Positions 1 through 5,735 of a stretch of 11,676 nucleotides of DNA are shown here, piece after piece. Within the stretch, counting starts at the first letter, position 1. Each line of letters opens with the position of its first letter. The notes beneath the pieces are model-generated. The model did not search any database. It was not told where the DNA came from and worked only from the letters and a program-made list of their open reading frames with translations. The position numbers and the translations under genes are program-made. The stretch comes from Microcaldota archaeon (GTDB lineage Archaea; Micrarchaeota; Micrarchaeia; Micrarchaeales; CABMGC01): positions 1 to 11,676 of the forward strand of contig DAHVVD010000008.1 in assembly GCA_027328265.1 (NCBI GenBank), in the 5' to 3' direction.

Positions 1-742
1 CCATTATCATTGCTCCTCTGGGCCCGCGTAGCGTCTTGTGGGTTGTGGTGGTTATGACGTGCACATAGTCTTTCGGGCTCTTGTGTATGCCGCCGGCCAC
101 AAGTCCTGCAATATGTGAGATGTCTGCGGCAAGGTAGGCACCGCATTCGTCAGCTATGCCTGCAAAATCCTCGAAGGGAAACTCTCTTGTATACGCAGTC
201 GCGCCAACCCAGATTAGCTTCGGCTTATTCTCGATGGCGAGCTTTCTTGCCTCTTCTATGTCTGTATAGCCATCTTTTTTAACGTGGTACGGTACGCTTT
301 TGTATATCAATCCTGTTGCGCTTGTTTTCCAGCCGTGTGTGAGGTGACCTCCGTCAGTGAGGTTAAGTCCCATGACAACATCGCCTGGTTTGCAGAGCGC
401 CAGATACACTTCGAAATTTGCTGGAGAGCCAGAGTAGGGCTGCACGTTTGCATGTGGCACCCCGAAGAGTTTTTTCGCCCTTTCTACCGCAAGGCTTTCA
501 ACACTGTCGATGAACTCGTTGCCTCCATAGTATCTCTTGCCGGAGTAGCCTTCTGAGTATTTGTTGGTAAGCACGCTCCCGCAGGCCTGGAGAACAGCCT
601 CGCTTGTGAAGTTCTCAGAAGGGATCATCTCGAGTCCCGTGCGCTGCCTCTCTAGTTCGCTGCTTATGTAGCCGAAGAGTTCAGGGTCCTTTGATTTTAT
701 CTCCGAGAGGATACCCGTTATATCACCACAAAAGAGATGCAT
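1..742 (-). CDS. glyA: Serine hydroxymethyltransferase, 5' part (cut by window edge)
   Basis: PLP enzyme of the cytoplasm that interconverts serine and glycine with transfer of a one-carbon unit to a folate or pterin carrier. 247 codons are visible, reading from the ATG at 742-740. Family landmarks appear in order: EMIPSENFTS near residues 38-47, the YYGGNEFID segment at 71-79, ADISHIAGL at 206-214 (Asp207 and His210 contact PLP in the family), and THKTLRGPRG at 234-243, where Lys236 is the expected Schiff-base lysine. The family is normally about 410-430 residues, so roughly the last 40 percent lies outside the window. No ATG, GTG or TTG occurs in frame for at least 50 nt upstream of 742, so this start is the best choice. 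The gene is divergent from the ATP-grasp gene, with about 50 bp between them. No defect is seen in the visible part. Confidence 0.96.
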   Translation of the reverse strand, partial: MHLFCGDITGILSEIKSKDPELFGYISSELERQRTGLEMIPSENFTSEAVLQACGSVLTNKYSEGYSGKRYYGGNEFIDSVESLAVERAKKLFGVPHANVQPYSGSPANFEVYLALCKPGDVVMGLNLTDGGHLTHGWKTSATGLIYKSVPYHVKKDGYTDIEEARKLAIENKPKLIWVGATAYTREFPFEDFAGIADECGAYLAADISHIAGLVAGGIHKSPKDYVHVITTTTHKTLRGPRGAMIM

Positions 743-751
743 GATGAAGGC

Positions 752-757
752 TATATT
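752..757 (+). promoter_or_regulatory. Probable TATA element for the ATP-grasp gene
   Basis: TATATT lies in the short divergent gap, about 38 bp before the TTG at 793. This predicts a transcript start near 780-784 and a leader of about 10 nt. A GGAG at 780-783 would serve as ribosome-binding site only if transcription starts at or before it. The same AT core read on the other strand is only about 12 bp from the glyA start, too close to serve glyA without a downstream start. Seen as a motif only. Confidence 0.35.
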
Positions 758-792
758 GTTTTCTACCTCAATTGCTCCTGGAGCGTGGTGAA

Positions 793-1707
793 TTGAAGAT
801 TGGAATAACTGGTGTTGAGGTTGACTTGCACAACCTTGACGCGAAAGACCTGATAAAGGAGATCTCCAGGCTCGGCCATAAGCCAGAGTTGATATACGCA
901 GATTCACTTGACGTCTCGCTGGGCAAGGGAGGCATTGAAATCTTCCAGTCAAGCGACAAGGCATCTGGCGCCGGATCCGAAAGAAAGATGCTGGAGCCCG
1001 ATGCCGTAATACTGAGGCATCTCGGAACAATAAGGGACTATGAGCAGCTGACCTACAGGCTCTCCTGCATTATGGCATTTGAAGAAAAGGGGATCTATGT
1101 GATGAACCCTGTCATGAATTGGCTTTTCGGCAGCGACAAATTTGCAACCCTCCTGAAGCTAAAGGCACATGGACTGCCTGTCCCAGACACCGAAGTCACG
1201 GAGAAGATGTTTGTAGGATACGATGCGGTGAAAAAGTTTAGGAAAGCTGTGCTGAAGCCCCTGCGCAGCGCGATGGGATTCGGAGTATTCAAGGTCGATG
1301 ATCCGGATCTTGCACTCTATGCCTTCAGTTACTTCACAAACATGAGCAAGCCGATGTACGTGCAGAGGTTCCTAGAGAAGAAAGGCGGAGGAGATTACAG
1401 GCTCGTGGTTGTTGGAGGAGAGGTCATTGGTACTGAGTTTAGGAAAGGGGCAACGTGGAAGAGCAACGTGGCGCAAGGAGCGAAGCCTGTTGCCGCAAAG
1501 GTGGACAGCGAGATGCAGGAGCTTGCGGTTAAATCGGCAGAGATACTCGGGCTAGAATACGCAGGCATAGACATAGCAGAGACCAAAGAGGAATATTTTG
1601 TGCTGGAAACCAATCCTACTCTTTCGTGGCAGGGATTCAAGAATGCTGTTGGGATAAACCCTGCAAAAAATATAGTGGCGCACATTATCAAGAAAGCGAG
1701 GAGCTGA
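793..1707 (+). CDS. RimK/MptN-type ATP-grasp ligase
   Basis: ATP-dependent carboxylate-amine ligase of the RimK/LysX/CofF/MptN group, which add glutamate or a similar amino group to a protein tail, coenzyme or carrier protein. The substrate cannot be read from sequence. I prefer the TTG at 793 (304 residues, beginning MKIGITGVEV) because it gives the typical family N-terminus and has GGAG 9 nt upstream. The frame also allows TTG 772. An N-terminal pre-ATP-grasp domain spans about 1-110. The ATP-grasp domain follows: Lys155 in VLKPLRSAMGFGVF (nucleotide-binding lysine and glycine-rich loop), DYRLVVVGGEVIG at 201-213, WKSNVAQG at 222-229, and the metal ligands Asp260 and Glu272/Asn274 in VLETNP. 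The C-terminal SWQGFKNAVGIN resembles the MptN/CofF ending. Its last 20 nt overlap the end of the convergent A22 protease gene. No partner substrate gene is adjacent. Confidence 0.87.
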   Translation: MKIGITGVEVDLHNLDAKDLIKEISRLGHKPELIYADSLDVSLGKGGIEIFQSSDKASGAGSERKMLEPDAVILRHLGTIRDYEQLTYRLSCIMAFEEKGIYVMNPVMNWLFGSDKFATLLKLKAHGLPVPDTEVTEKMFVGYDAVKKFRKAVLKPLRSAMGFGVFKVDDPDLALYAFSYFTNMSKPMYVQRFLEKKGGGDYRLVVVGGEVIGTEFRKGATWKSNVAQGAKPVAAKVDSEMQELAVKSAEILGLEYAGIDIAETKEEYFVLETNPTLSWQGFKNAVGINPAKNIVAHIIKKARS

Positions 1708-2785
1708 GGCTTGCCGCCCTTACCTTTCTCAGAGTCAGGAACATTGCTATCAGCGAAAGCAGGGATGCGATTGAGAAGATTGCCACGTAGAGGTAATTGA
1801 GCGGCCTTGATAAGAGATAGAAGATTGCTAGTGCTATGCTTATGAAGGCGAAGAGAGGAGGGATTGCAGGCAGCCCAACCTTATATCGTTTGAGCAACAT
1901 CATAGTTATCAGGAGTCCTGTCCCTGAGCCTATGATTATCGTTGTGCTGAGCAGACTATTGGCATATACAGCGTATGCCCCTACGGCAAGCGAAAGAGGG
2001 AGGATTATGTCACCGTTTCCGAGCATTATGCTGGAAACCACAGGCACACTGCCTTCTTTTATCAGGCTGCGCACCCGGCTGTTGTTTATTTTCTCCAAGT
2101 CCTTCTTGGACAGCGAGGTCTTTTTCCCAGTGGAAGGAAGCAACTCGAGATCGGCAGAGCCTATCATGATGGCGAGGTTCCTGCTTGCTGCCTCTTTTGC
2201 AAGGGGAATCATGAACTTCAGCACAAAGACTGCTATATAGTCGTATACCGCCAGGAAGGCAAGGAAGAGATATACGACGAGGAAGCCAAAGTTTACTGCA
2301 AGGCTTATGCCTATGAAAAGGCCTGCCCCTATGCTAGTGATGAGGGTTATAATGTTCCTTAGGCCTTTGGTCTTTCTTTTGACTATAAACAACGCAAGTG
2401 CCAGTATAAGCGAGGCTGATGAAATAGGGATTATGGAAAGGTTGGGGAGAATGTCTCCTAAAAGAACAAAGAAGAGGAAGAAAGATCCGAAGATGATGAT
2501 ATAGGCCTCTAGGAGTTTGTAGAACAGGTCGCCGCGATAGTAGCGGATTATGAGCATCAATATCAGGATAATGATTATTATGTCTATTATGAGCCACAAG
2601 ACAAAAGAGACTGGGTTGCTTTGCGTTGAAGGCGGCTGCACAATTGCTGCGTATGAAGGGGGAACAGCAAGGACGGTAAGAAGAAGGCCGCTGAACTGCG
2701 CGATGAGGAAAAGAAGCAAAATGTAGAGCATCTGCCTTGTGCCTATTTTTCTTTCCAAGTAAAACACCAGTAGCATTAGTCGCAA
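1688..2785 (-). CDS. Presenilin/SPP-like intramembrane aspartyl protease (A22 family)
   Basis: Polytopic membrane protein with about nine hydrophobic segments (roughly 20-43, 57-82, 92-110, 118-136, 143-166, 168-190, 253-278, 283-299, 305-352). The two catalytic motifs of A22 intramembrane aspartyl proteases are present: YD at 181-182 (AVYDYIAVF) and GxGD at 256-259 (LGNGDIILP). A PAL-like motif follows as LPAIPP at 305-310. A hydrophilic loop of about 55 residues separates the catalytic segments. Family enzymes cleave transmembrane helices such as leftover signal peptides; the archaeal substrates are generally unknown. The reading frame starts at TTG 2785 (365 aa). ATG 2776 would give 362 aa and is equally plausible from the promoter position. 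It overlaps the ATP-grasp gene tail to tail and diverges from the GNAT gene. Family assignment is firm; substrate is not. Confidence 0.9.
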   Translation of the reverse strand: MRLMLLVFYLERKIGTRQMLYILLLFLIAQFSGLLLTVLAVPPSYAAIVQPPSTQSNPVSFVLWLIIDIIIIILILMLIIRYYRGDLFYKLLEAYIIIFGSFFLFFVLLGDILPNLSIIPISSASLILALALFIVKRKTKGLRNIITLITSIGAGLFIGISLAVNFGFLVVYLFLAFLAVYDYIAVFVLKFMIPLAKEAASRNLAIMIGSADLELLPSTGKKTSLSKKDLEKINNSRVRSLIKEGSVPVVSSIMLGNGDIILPLSLAVGAYAVYANSLLSTTIIIGSGTGLLITMMLLKRYKVGLPAIPPLFAFISIALAIFYLLSRPLNYLYVAIFSIASLLSLIAMFLTLRKVRAASLSSSLS

Positions 2786-2789
2786 TAAA

Positions 2790-2797
2790 CTTATAAT
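2790..2797 (+). promoter_or_regulatory. Probable TATA box for the GNAT gene
   Basis: CTTATAAT is centred about 31 bp before ATG 2825, the spacing expected for a leaderless or very short-leader archaeal transcript. No Shine-Dalgarno match lies upstream of the ATG. That is consistent with leaderless initiation. Confidence 0.5.
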
Positions 2798-2804
2798 GTT
2801 CGCC

Positions 2805-2813
2805 TAATATATT
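2805..2813 (-). promoter_or_regulatory. Probable TATA box for the A22 protease gene
   Basis: AATATATTA on the minus strand is centred 24 bp from TTG 2785 and 33 bp from ATG 2776. This fits leaderless or near-leaderless transcription from either start. It lies between the oppositely oriented GNAT TATA box and the GNAT start codon, so the two promoters interleave. Confidence 0.5.
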
Positions 2814-2824
2814 GGTATGTATTC

Positions 2825-3088
2825 ATGGAGGTAAAACACCAGGATGGAAGATTTTACGTCGCAACATCTGGAGGAGAAGCAGAGCTTTTATACAGAATAG
2901 AAGGGGGCGTAATGCCTATTTACCACACCTTTGTTCCAGAATCCGAAAGAGGAAAAGGAATAGCCGAGGTCTTGGCTGTTGCGGCTTTTGATTTTGCAAA
3001 GGAAAAAAAGTTGAAGGTAAAACCTGACTGCCCTTATATCTTGCATTTTCTTGAAAAGCACCCAGAGCTTAAGGCCCTCTCGGTTTGA
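2825..3088 (+). CDS. Small GNAT-fold N-acetyltransferase-like protein (COG2388/NATD1 type)
   Basis: 87-residue single-domain protein resembling the short GNAT-related family that includes bacterial YidJ/YjdJ-like proteins and animal NATD1. The core is IYHTFVPESERGKGIAEVL at about 32-50, where RGKGIA (42-47) matches the acetyl-CoA pyrophosphate-binding turn (R/Q-x-x-G-x-G/A). It is followed by a helix and the CPYILHFLEKHPEL ending (69-82) typical of this subfamily. Full GNAT proteins are about 150 residues; this short length is normal for the subgroup. Acceptor substrate is unknown. The ATG at 2825 is chosen because the nearby ATG at 2817 is out of frame and the TATA spacing fits. The stop codon directly abuts the stop of the convergent 72-residue gene. 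Confidence 0.8.
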   Translation: MEVKHQDGRFYVATSGGEAELLYRIEGGVMPIYHTFVPESERGKGIAEVLAVAAFDFAKEKKLKVKPDCPYILHFLEKHPELKALSV

Positions 3089-3307
3089 TTAGCCCGTATC
3101 GGAATCTGTGAGTATCTCTATTATCTGACCCTGTCCTAGGCCTGAAGGAAATACGTCCAGCTTTACTATTATAAATGGATCATCCACGGCTTTTATAACT
3201 CCTGGCCACACTTTTTCGTTCTTGTCTACATATTGGACTTTCTTGCCTATGAGTGATGGGAGGTCTACCGGTTCCATGGGAGTTGCTAGAAGGTTCTCTT
3301 CGTCCAA
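3089..3307 (-). CDS. Small uncharacterised protein, 72 aa, possible beta-barrel
   Basis: I do not recognise the family. Residues 1-15 are acidic and probably disordered. From about 20 the pattern GKKVQYVDKN...WPGVIKAVDDPFIIVKLDVFPSGLGQGQIIEI alternates hydrophobic residues and glycine/asparagine turns, suggesting a small all-beta domain of SH3/OB or Tudor-like size. That fold guess is inference from pattern only. The sole in-frame start candidate is TTG 3307. An AT-rich element (TTTATTATAAG, about 3325-3335) lies 22-24 bp upstream, consistent with a leaderless transcript. There is no Cys, no signal peptide and no membrane segment. It ends exactly where the GNAT gene ends on the other strand. 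A coding call rests on the lack of stops, a sensible composition and good fit in the gap. Confidence 0.62.
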   Translation of the reverse strand: MDEENLLATPMEPVDLPSLIGKKVQYVDKNEKVWPGVIKAVDDPFIIVKLDVFPSGLGQGQIIEILTDSDTG

Positions 3308-3324
3308 TGATGTGACTATCGCGC

Positions 3325-3334
3325 TTATAATAAA
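3325..3334 (-). promoter_or_regulatory. Possible TATA element for the 72-aa gene
   Basis: On the minus strand TTTATTATAA lies about 22-24 bp before TTG 3307. It overlaps an AT-rich inverted repeat: AATAAAA at 3329-3335 and TTTTATT at 3340-3346, with a 4-nt loop. Confidence 0.35.
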
Positions 3335-3367
3335 ATCACTTTTATTTTATTGCCTGTGGGGATATTT

Positions 3368-3407
3368 ATTACATGCGGTGTTGCTTTCTGCTTCTGCGTC
3401 ATGTAAT
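3368..3407 (-). other. Hairpin-forming inverted repeat downstream of tRNA-Gly
   Basis: ATTACATG at 3368-3375 is the exact reverse complement of CATGTAAT at 3400-3407. The stem extends by CG/CG (3376-3377 with 3397-3398) past a single bulged base at 3399, with a loop of about 19 nt. It begins about 9 nt after the tRNA 3' end on the same strand. It could be a processed trailer, a terminator-like structure or part of a small RNA. No uridine run follows directly. Confidence 0.5.
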
Positions 3408-3416
3408 TCCTGTTTA

Positions 3417-3489
3417 TGCGCCAACCGGGATTTGAACCCGGGCCACGAGCTTGGGAAGCTCGGATCCTACCAGGCTAGACAATTGGCGC
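3417..3489 (-). tRNA. tRNA-Gly (anticodon CCC)
   Basis: The minus strand folds as a complete 73-nt cloverleaf. The acceptor stem is GCGCCAA/TTGGCGC, then TT at positions 8-9. The D stem is GTCT/GGAT with G-U pairs around a 9-nt loop containing GGTA. The anticodon stem CGAGC/GCTCG encloses loop TTCCCAA, giving anticodon CCC, which reads GGG glycine codons. Then come a 4-nt variable loop, T stem CCGGG/CCCGG with loop TTCAAAT, and discriminator A. The 3' CCA is not encoded (the following bases are TAA) and must be added enzymatically. No intron is present in the anticodon loop. The 5' end is only 6 nt beyond the stop codon of the 165-aa gene. A weak AT element (CTTATT near 3514-3520), inside that gene, lies about 28 bp upstream. 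The tRNA may use it or be cut from the mRNA. Confidence 0.96.
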
Positions 3490-3495
3490 CTTTGG

Positions 3496-3993
3496 CTATT
3501 GCTCCTTTTTTTCAATAAGCTTCTTGCCGAGCTCCTCCCTGTTCTTCATGTCCTTAAGCACCTTGTCGTAGTCCTCCTTGTTCAATACCTTGCTGAGAAT
3601 GTAGTGCGAGTATGCTACTGATATGTTCGAGATGTCTAAAAGCACCGCCTGCAATGCAGCTGGCTTAATCTTGAACTCCTTCTCTGGCTTGAGGACTTCC
3701 ATTCCAGCAGGGGCGAAGTTAAAGGTTATATTGATAAGGGCTCCTATGTCCTTAAAGAGTGCGGTCACTATGGCGCTAGTGGAGTACCCATCTTCTCTCT
3801 TTAGGGGCTCATCTATGGCGCCGAAACAATAGACTACGCCTGGAGATTTGAGTAGCTTGTTATTTATCATGTCGACCATAAGAGGCTGCAGCTCTTCCTC
3901 CTTCTCGCTCTGCATGTCGAAATAGAGGCGGACTAGAAGTCCTCCTTTCCCAACTGTCTCGTCTGTTACCTGATCGACTTCGGATTTGGACAT
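3496..3993 (-). CDS. Conserved archaeal protein of unknown function, 165 aa
   Basis: No named family is recognised with confidence. The sequence looks like a two-part soluble protein. An N-terminal alpha/beta region (about 17-100) opens with LLVRLYFDMQSEKEEELQPL and runs through VVYCFGAIDEPL and a strand-rich stretch ending NITFNFAPAGMEVLKPEKEF. A C-terminal helical region (about 110-165) is rich in Lys/Glu. The segment APAGMEVLKPEKEFKIKPAA resembles a pattern I associate with a widespread archaeal hypothetical family, recalled rather than checked. There is one Cys (56) and no signal or membrane segment. It starts one nucleotide after the hisS stop, so it is very probably cotranscribed with hisS, and its stop is 6 nt before tRNA-Gly. 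The neighbourhood suggests a link to tRNA or translation, by context only. Confidence 0.8.
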   Translation of the reverse strand: MSKSEVDQVTDETVGKGGLLVRLYFDMQSEKEEELQPLMVDMINNKLLKSPGVVYCFGAIDEPLKREDGYSTSAIVTALFKDIGALINITFNFAPAGMEVLKPEKEFKIKPAALQAVLLDISNISVAYSHYILSKVLNKEDYDKVLKDMKNREELGKKLIEKKEQ

Positions 3994-3994
3994 C

Positions 3995-5272
3995 TTATCG
4001 GCTCTTCAGTTTTGCTATTAAGTCCTCGACTTCGAGAAGTTCCTCCTCTCCGCTTACCATGTCCCTGAGTTTCACTTTGTTTGCCTCCCTTTCCTGATTG
4101 CCCAGTATTCCAACATACTTGATCTTCATTGAATTGGCGTACTCTAGCTGCTTTGTAAGATTTCGCTTGGTCAGGCCTAAGTCAGTATATATTCCTGCTG
4201 CGCGGAGCATATTTGCGACGTGCATCGCATATTCTAGGTTCTCCTCCTTTATATAGGCTATGTGTATCCTTGCGTAACTTCTCAGAGGCTCTCCGTTCTT
4301 CATAATTTCGAAGACTCTGCTCACTCCCAAAGAGGTGCCTACTGCCGGTGTGCTGTTTTTAGAATAGAGAGAAAGCAGGTTGTTATATCTCCCTCCTGCG
4401 GCTATTGTTGGGAGCCTCTTTTCACCGTCGAAGACGACGAACTCCCAAATGCCTCCGGTGTAGTAATCGAGCCCTCTTGCAAGGGAGAGATCTATTGCTA
4501 TCTCTCCAAGTATTTCATAGTTTCCTAGGAGCCTTATTATCTCCTTGAGGTTTTGGATGTCTCCTATTGACTTTTCTGCAAGAGTTTCGACTCTTGAAAG
4601 GGTTTCTGCTGTGTTCCCCTTCTCTTGCATGAAATTAAGCATCTCCTCGGCTTGTTTTGGCTTCATCCCGGCTTTCTTTAGCAGTGCAAGCACATCGTTG
4701 CTCCCCATCTTTTCTAGTTTGTCTATAGCTCTTATTGCTGCTCCTTGGCTGCCCTGTGGCACGCCGAAGTGCTCTAGAACCAAATCGAGTATCTTCCTGC
4801 TGTTTATCAATATCTTATAGTTCTTCAGTCCGATTCTGTCAAGCGCAAGGGCCACGGCAGCTATGGATTCGGCATCGCTGATTGGTTCCTCGCTTCCTAC
4901 AACGTCGACATCAGCCTGTATAAGCTCTCTGGAGCGCATGTACTGGGGCTCATCCATTCTCCAGATCTTGCCTATCTGATACCTCTTGAATGGAAGGGGA
5001 ATGTCCTTGTTCATGGCCATGTATCTGGCGAGAGGAACTGTGAAATCGTACCTGAGGCCTTCCTCCTTGCCCTCGAGCAGGTATATCTCTTTCTCTGACT
5101 CCTCGCCGTATGCCTTGGCATTCAGCGTTTCCAGCGTCTCTATGGCTGGTGTCTCTATTGGAGAGAAGCCGAAGGCTTTGAAAGTCTCCTCTGCCACCCA
5201 GGTTATTTTCTTAAGAAGTATTGCCTCGCTCGAATTGAAGTCCCTGGTTCCGCGGGGTAGACTTATGCCCAT
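3995..5272 (-). CDS. hisS: Histidyl-tRNA synthetase
   Basis: Class II aminoacyl-tRNA synthetase that charges tRNA-His with histidine. The catalytic domain carries LPRGTRDF at 5-12, motif 1 around IETPAIE (39-45), and DFTVPLARY (76-84). Motif 2 is RYQIGKIWRMDEPQ and the following MRSRELIQADVDVVG (97-126). The histidine-specific HisA motif LARGLDYYTG is at 264-273, and motif 3 covers AGGRYNNLL and VGTSLGVSRV (292-320). The C-terminal anticodon-binding domain spans about 333-425. A helical insertion lies between motif 2 and HisA, as in the family. At 425 residues the length is normal. The ATG at 5272 gives the standard MxxxLPRGTRDF start and sits after TGATCAC, a match to the archaeal anti-Shine-Dalgarno. 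A TATA-like CATATAA lies about 32 bp upstream. It heads a unit with the 165-aa gene and possibly tRNA-Gly. Confidence 0.98.
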   Translation of the reverse strand: MGISLPRGTRDFNSSEAILLKKITWVAEETFKAFGFSPIETPAIETLETLNAKAYGEESEKEIYLLEGKEEGLRYDFTVPLARYMAMNKDIPLPFKRYQIGKIWRMDEPQYMRSRELIQADVDVVGSEEPISDAESIAAVALALDRIGLKNYKILINSRKILDLVLEHFGVPQGSQGAAIRAIDKLEKMGSNDVLALLKKAGMKPKQAEEMLNFMQEKGNTAETLSRVETLAEKSIGDIQNLKEIIRLLGNYEILGEIAIDLSLARGLDYYTGGIWEFVVFDGEKRLPTIAAGGRYNNLLSLYSKNSTPAVGTSLGVSRVFEIMKNGEPLRSYARIHIAYIKEENLEYAMHVANMLRAAGIYTDLGLTKRNLTKQLEYANSMKIKYVGILGNQEREANKVKLRDMVSGEEELLEVEDLIAKLKSR

Positions 5273-5300
5273 GTGATCATTAGAAGATAGCTGACAAGGA

Positions 5301-5307
5301 TTATATG
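5301..5307 (-). promoter_or_regulatory. Probable TATA box for hisS
   Basis: CATATAA on the minus strand is centred 32 bp before the hisS ATG, and 8 nt beyond the thioredoxin stop codon. The TSS would lie near 5276-5280, giving a leader of under 10 nt. hisS therefore probably has its own promoter rather than depending on read-through from thioredoxin. Confidence 0.5.
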
Positions 5308-5314
5308 TTTTTGT

Positions 5315-5626
5315 TCAGAGGTTCTTCTTGAGCCAGGTCTTGATGCTTTCCTTCGGGAGAGCGCCTACAGAAGTAGCCACTACGCTGCCGCTCTTGAACA
5401 GGAGCACTGTTGGTATGCTCATCACGTTGTATTTTGCTGCTATCTCCTGATTGTCATCGGTGTTGAGCTTGGCGAACTTCGCCTTGCTGTCAAATTCTTT
5501 TGATATTTCCTCTATGACAGGTGTGAAGATTCTGCACGGGCCGCACCATGCCGCCCAAAAATCGACTACAACAGGAGTGGCGGAGTTGAGTACTTCAGCT
5601 TCAAAATTGTCGTTACTTAATTCCAT
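5315..5626 (-). CDS. trxA: Thioredoxin
   Basis: Small cytoplasmic dithiol-disulfide oxidoreductase that reduces protein disulfides. From the chosen ATG at 5626 the protein is 103 residues. It has the thioredoxin start MELSNDNF, the strand PVVVDFWA, the active site WCGPC at 27-31, Asp22 in VDFWA (the buried carboxylate of the family), the cis-proline in MSIPT (Pro72) and Gly80 before the last strand. The frame extends to an ATG at 5671 (118 residues, MPIQIETALEKGISV-). However, a strong TATA box at 5679-5687 predicts transcription from about 5657, downstream of that ATG, and the extra 15 residues are not typical of the family. The leader would then be about 30 nt. It is divergent from the histone operon. 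No thioredoxin reductase gene is nearby. Confidence 0.93.
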   Translation of the reverse strand: MELSNDNFEAEVLNSATPVVVDFWAAWCGPCRIFTPVIEEISKEFDSKAKFAKLNTDDNQEIAAKYNVMSIPTVLLFKSGSVVATSVGALPKESIKTWLKKNL

Positions 5627-5678
5627 CACAGAAATTCCCTTTTCTAAAGCAGTTTCTATCTGGATGGGCATTTAAGGG

Positions 5679-5687
5679 TTATATACC
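5679..5687 (-). promoter_or_regulatory. Strong TATA box (with BRE-like purines) for thioredoxin
   Basis: The minus strand reads CGAAAGGTATATAACC: an A-rich BRE-like element next to TATATAA. Expected transcription start is about 26 bp downstream, near 5657. This lies inside the longer possible thioredoxin frame and so argues for the ATG at 5626. Confidence 0.6.
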
Positions 5688-5735
5688 TTTCGGGCTCGTT
5701 GCTCGTTTGTGCAGCGTTTCTTCCTTACTCTAATG

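Noticed and set aside
284..556. 90-residue open frame on the + strand inside glyA
   Set aside because: It lies fully antisense to serine hydroxymethyltransferase, whose catalytic motifs are intact. The translation has no recognisable pattern.
1836..2240. 134-residue + strand frame antisense to the A22 protease
   Set aside because: The opposite strand carries the YD and GxGD motifs and membrane segments. The + frame has no domain or ribosome-binding site.
3329..3346. AT-rich inverted repeat AATAAAA/TTTTATT as a terminator
   Set aside because: The stem is all A-T with a 4-nt loop and overlaps the likely TATA element of the 72-aa gene. It is better explained as promoter AT content.
3222..3518. 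98-residue + strand frame across the tRNA
   Set aside because: It covers the tRNA-Gly gene in antisense and the start of the 72-aa gene, so it is a shadow.
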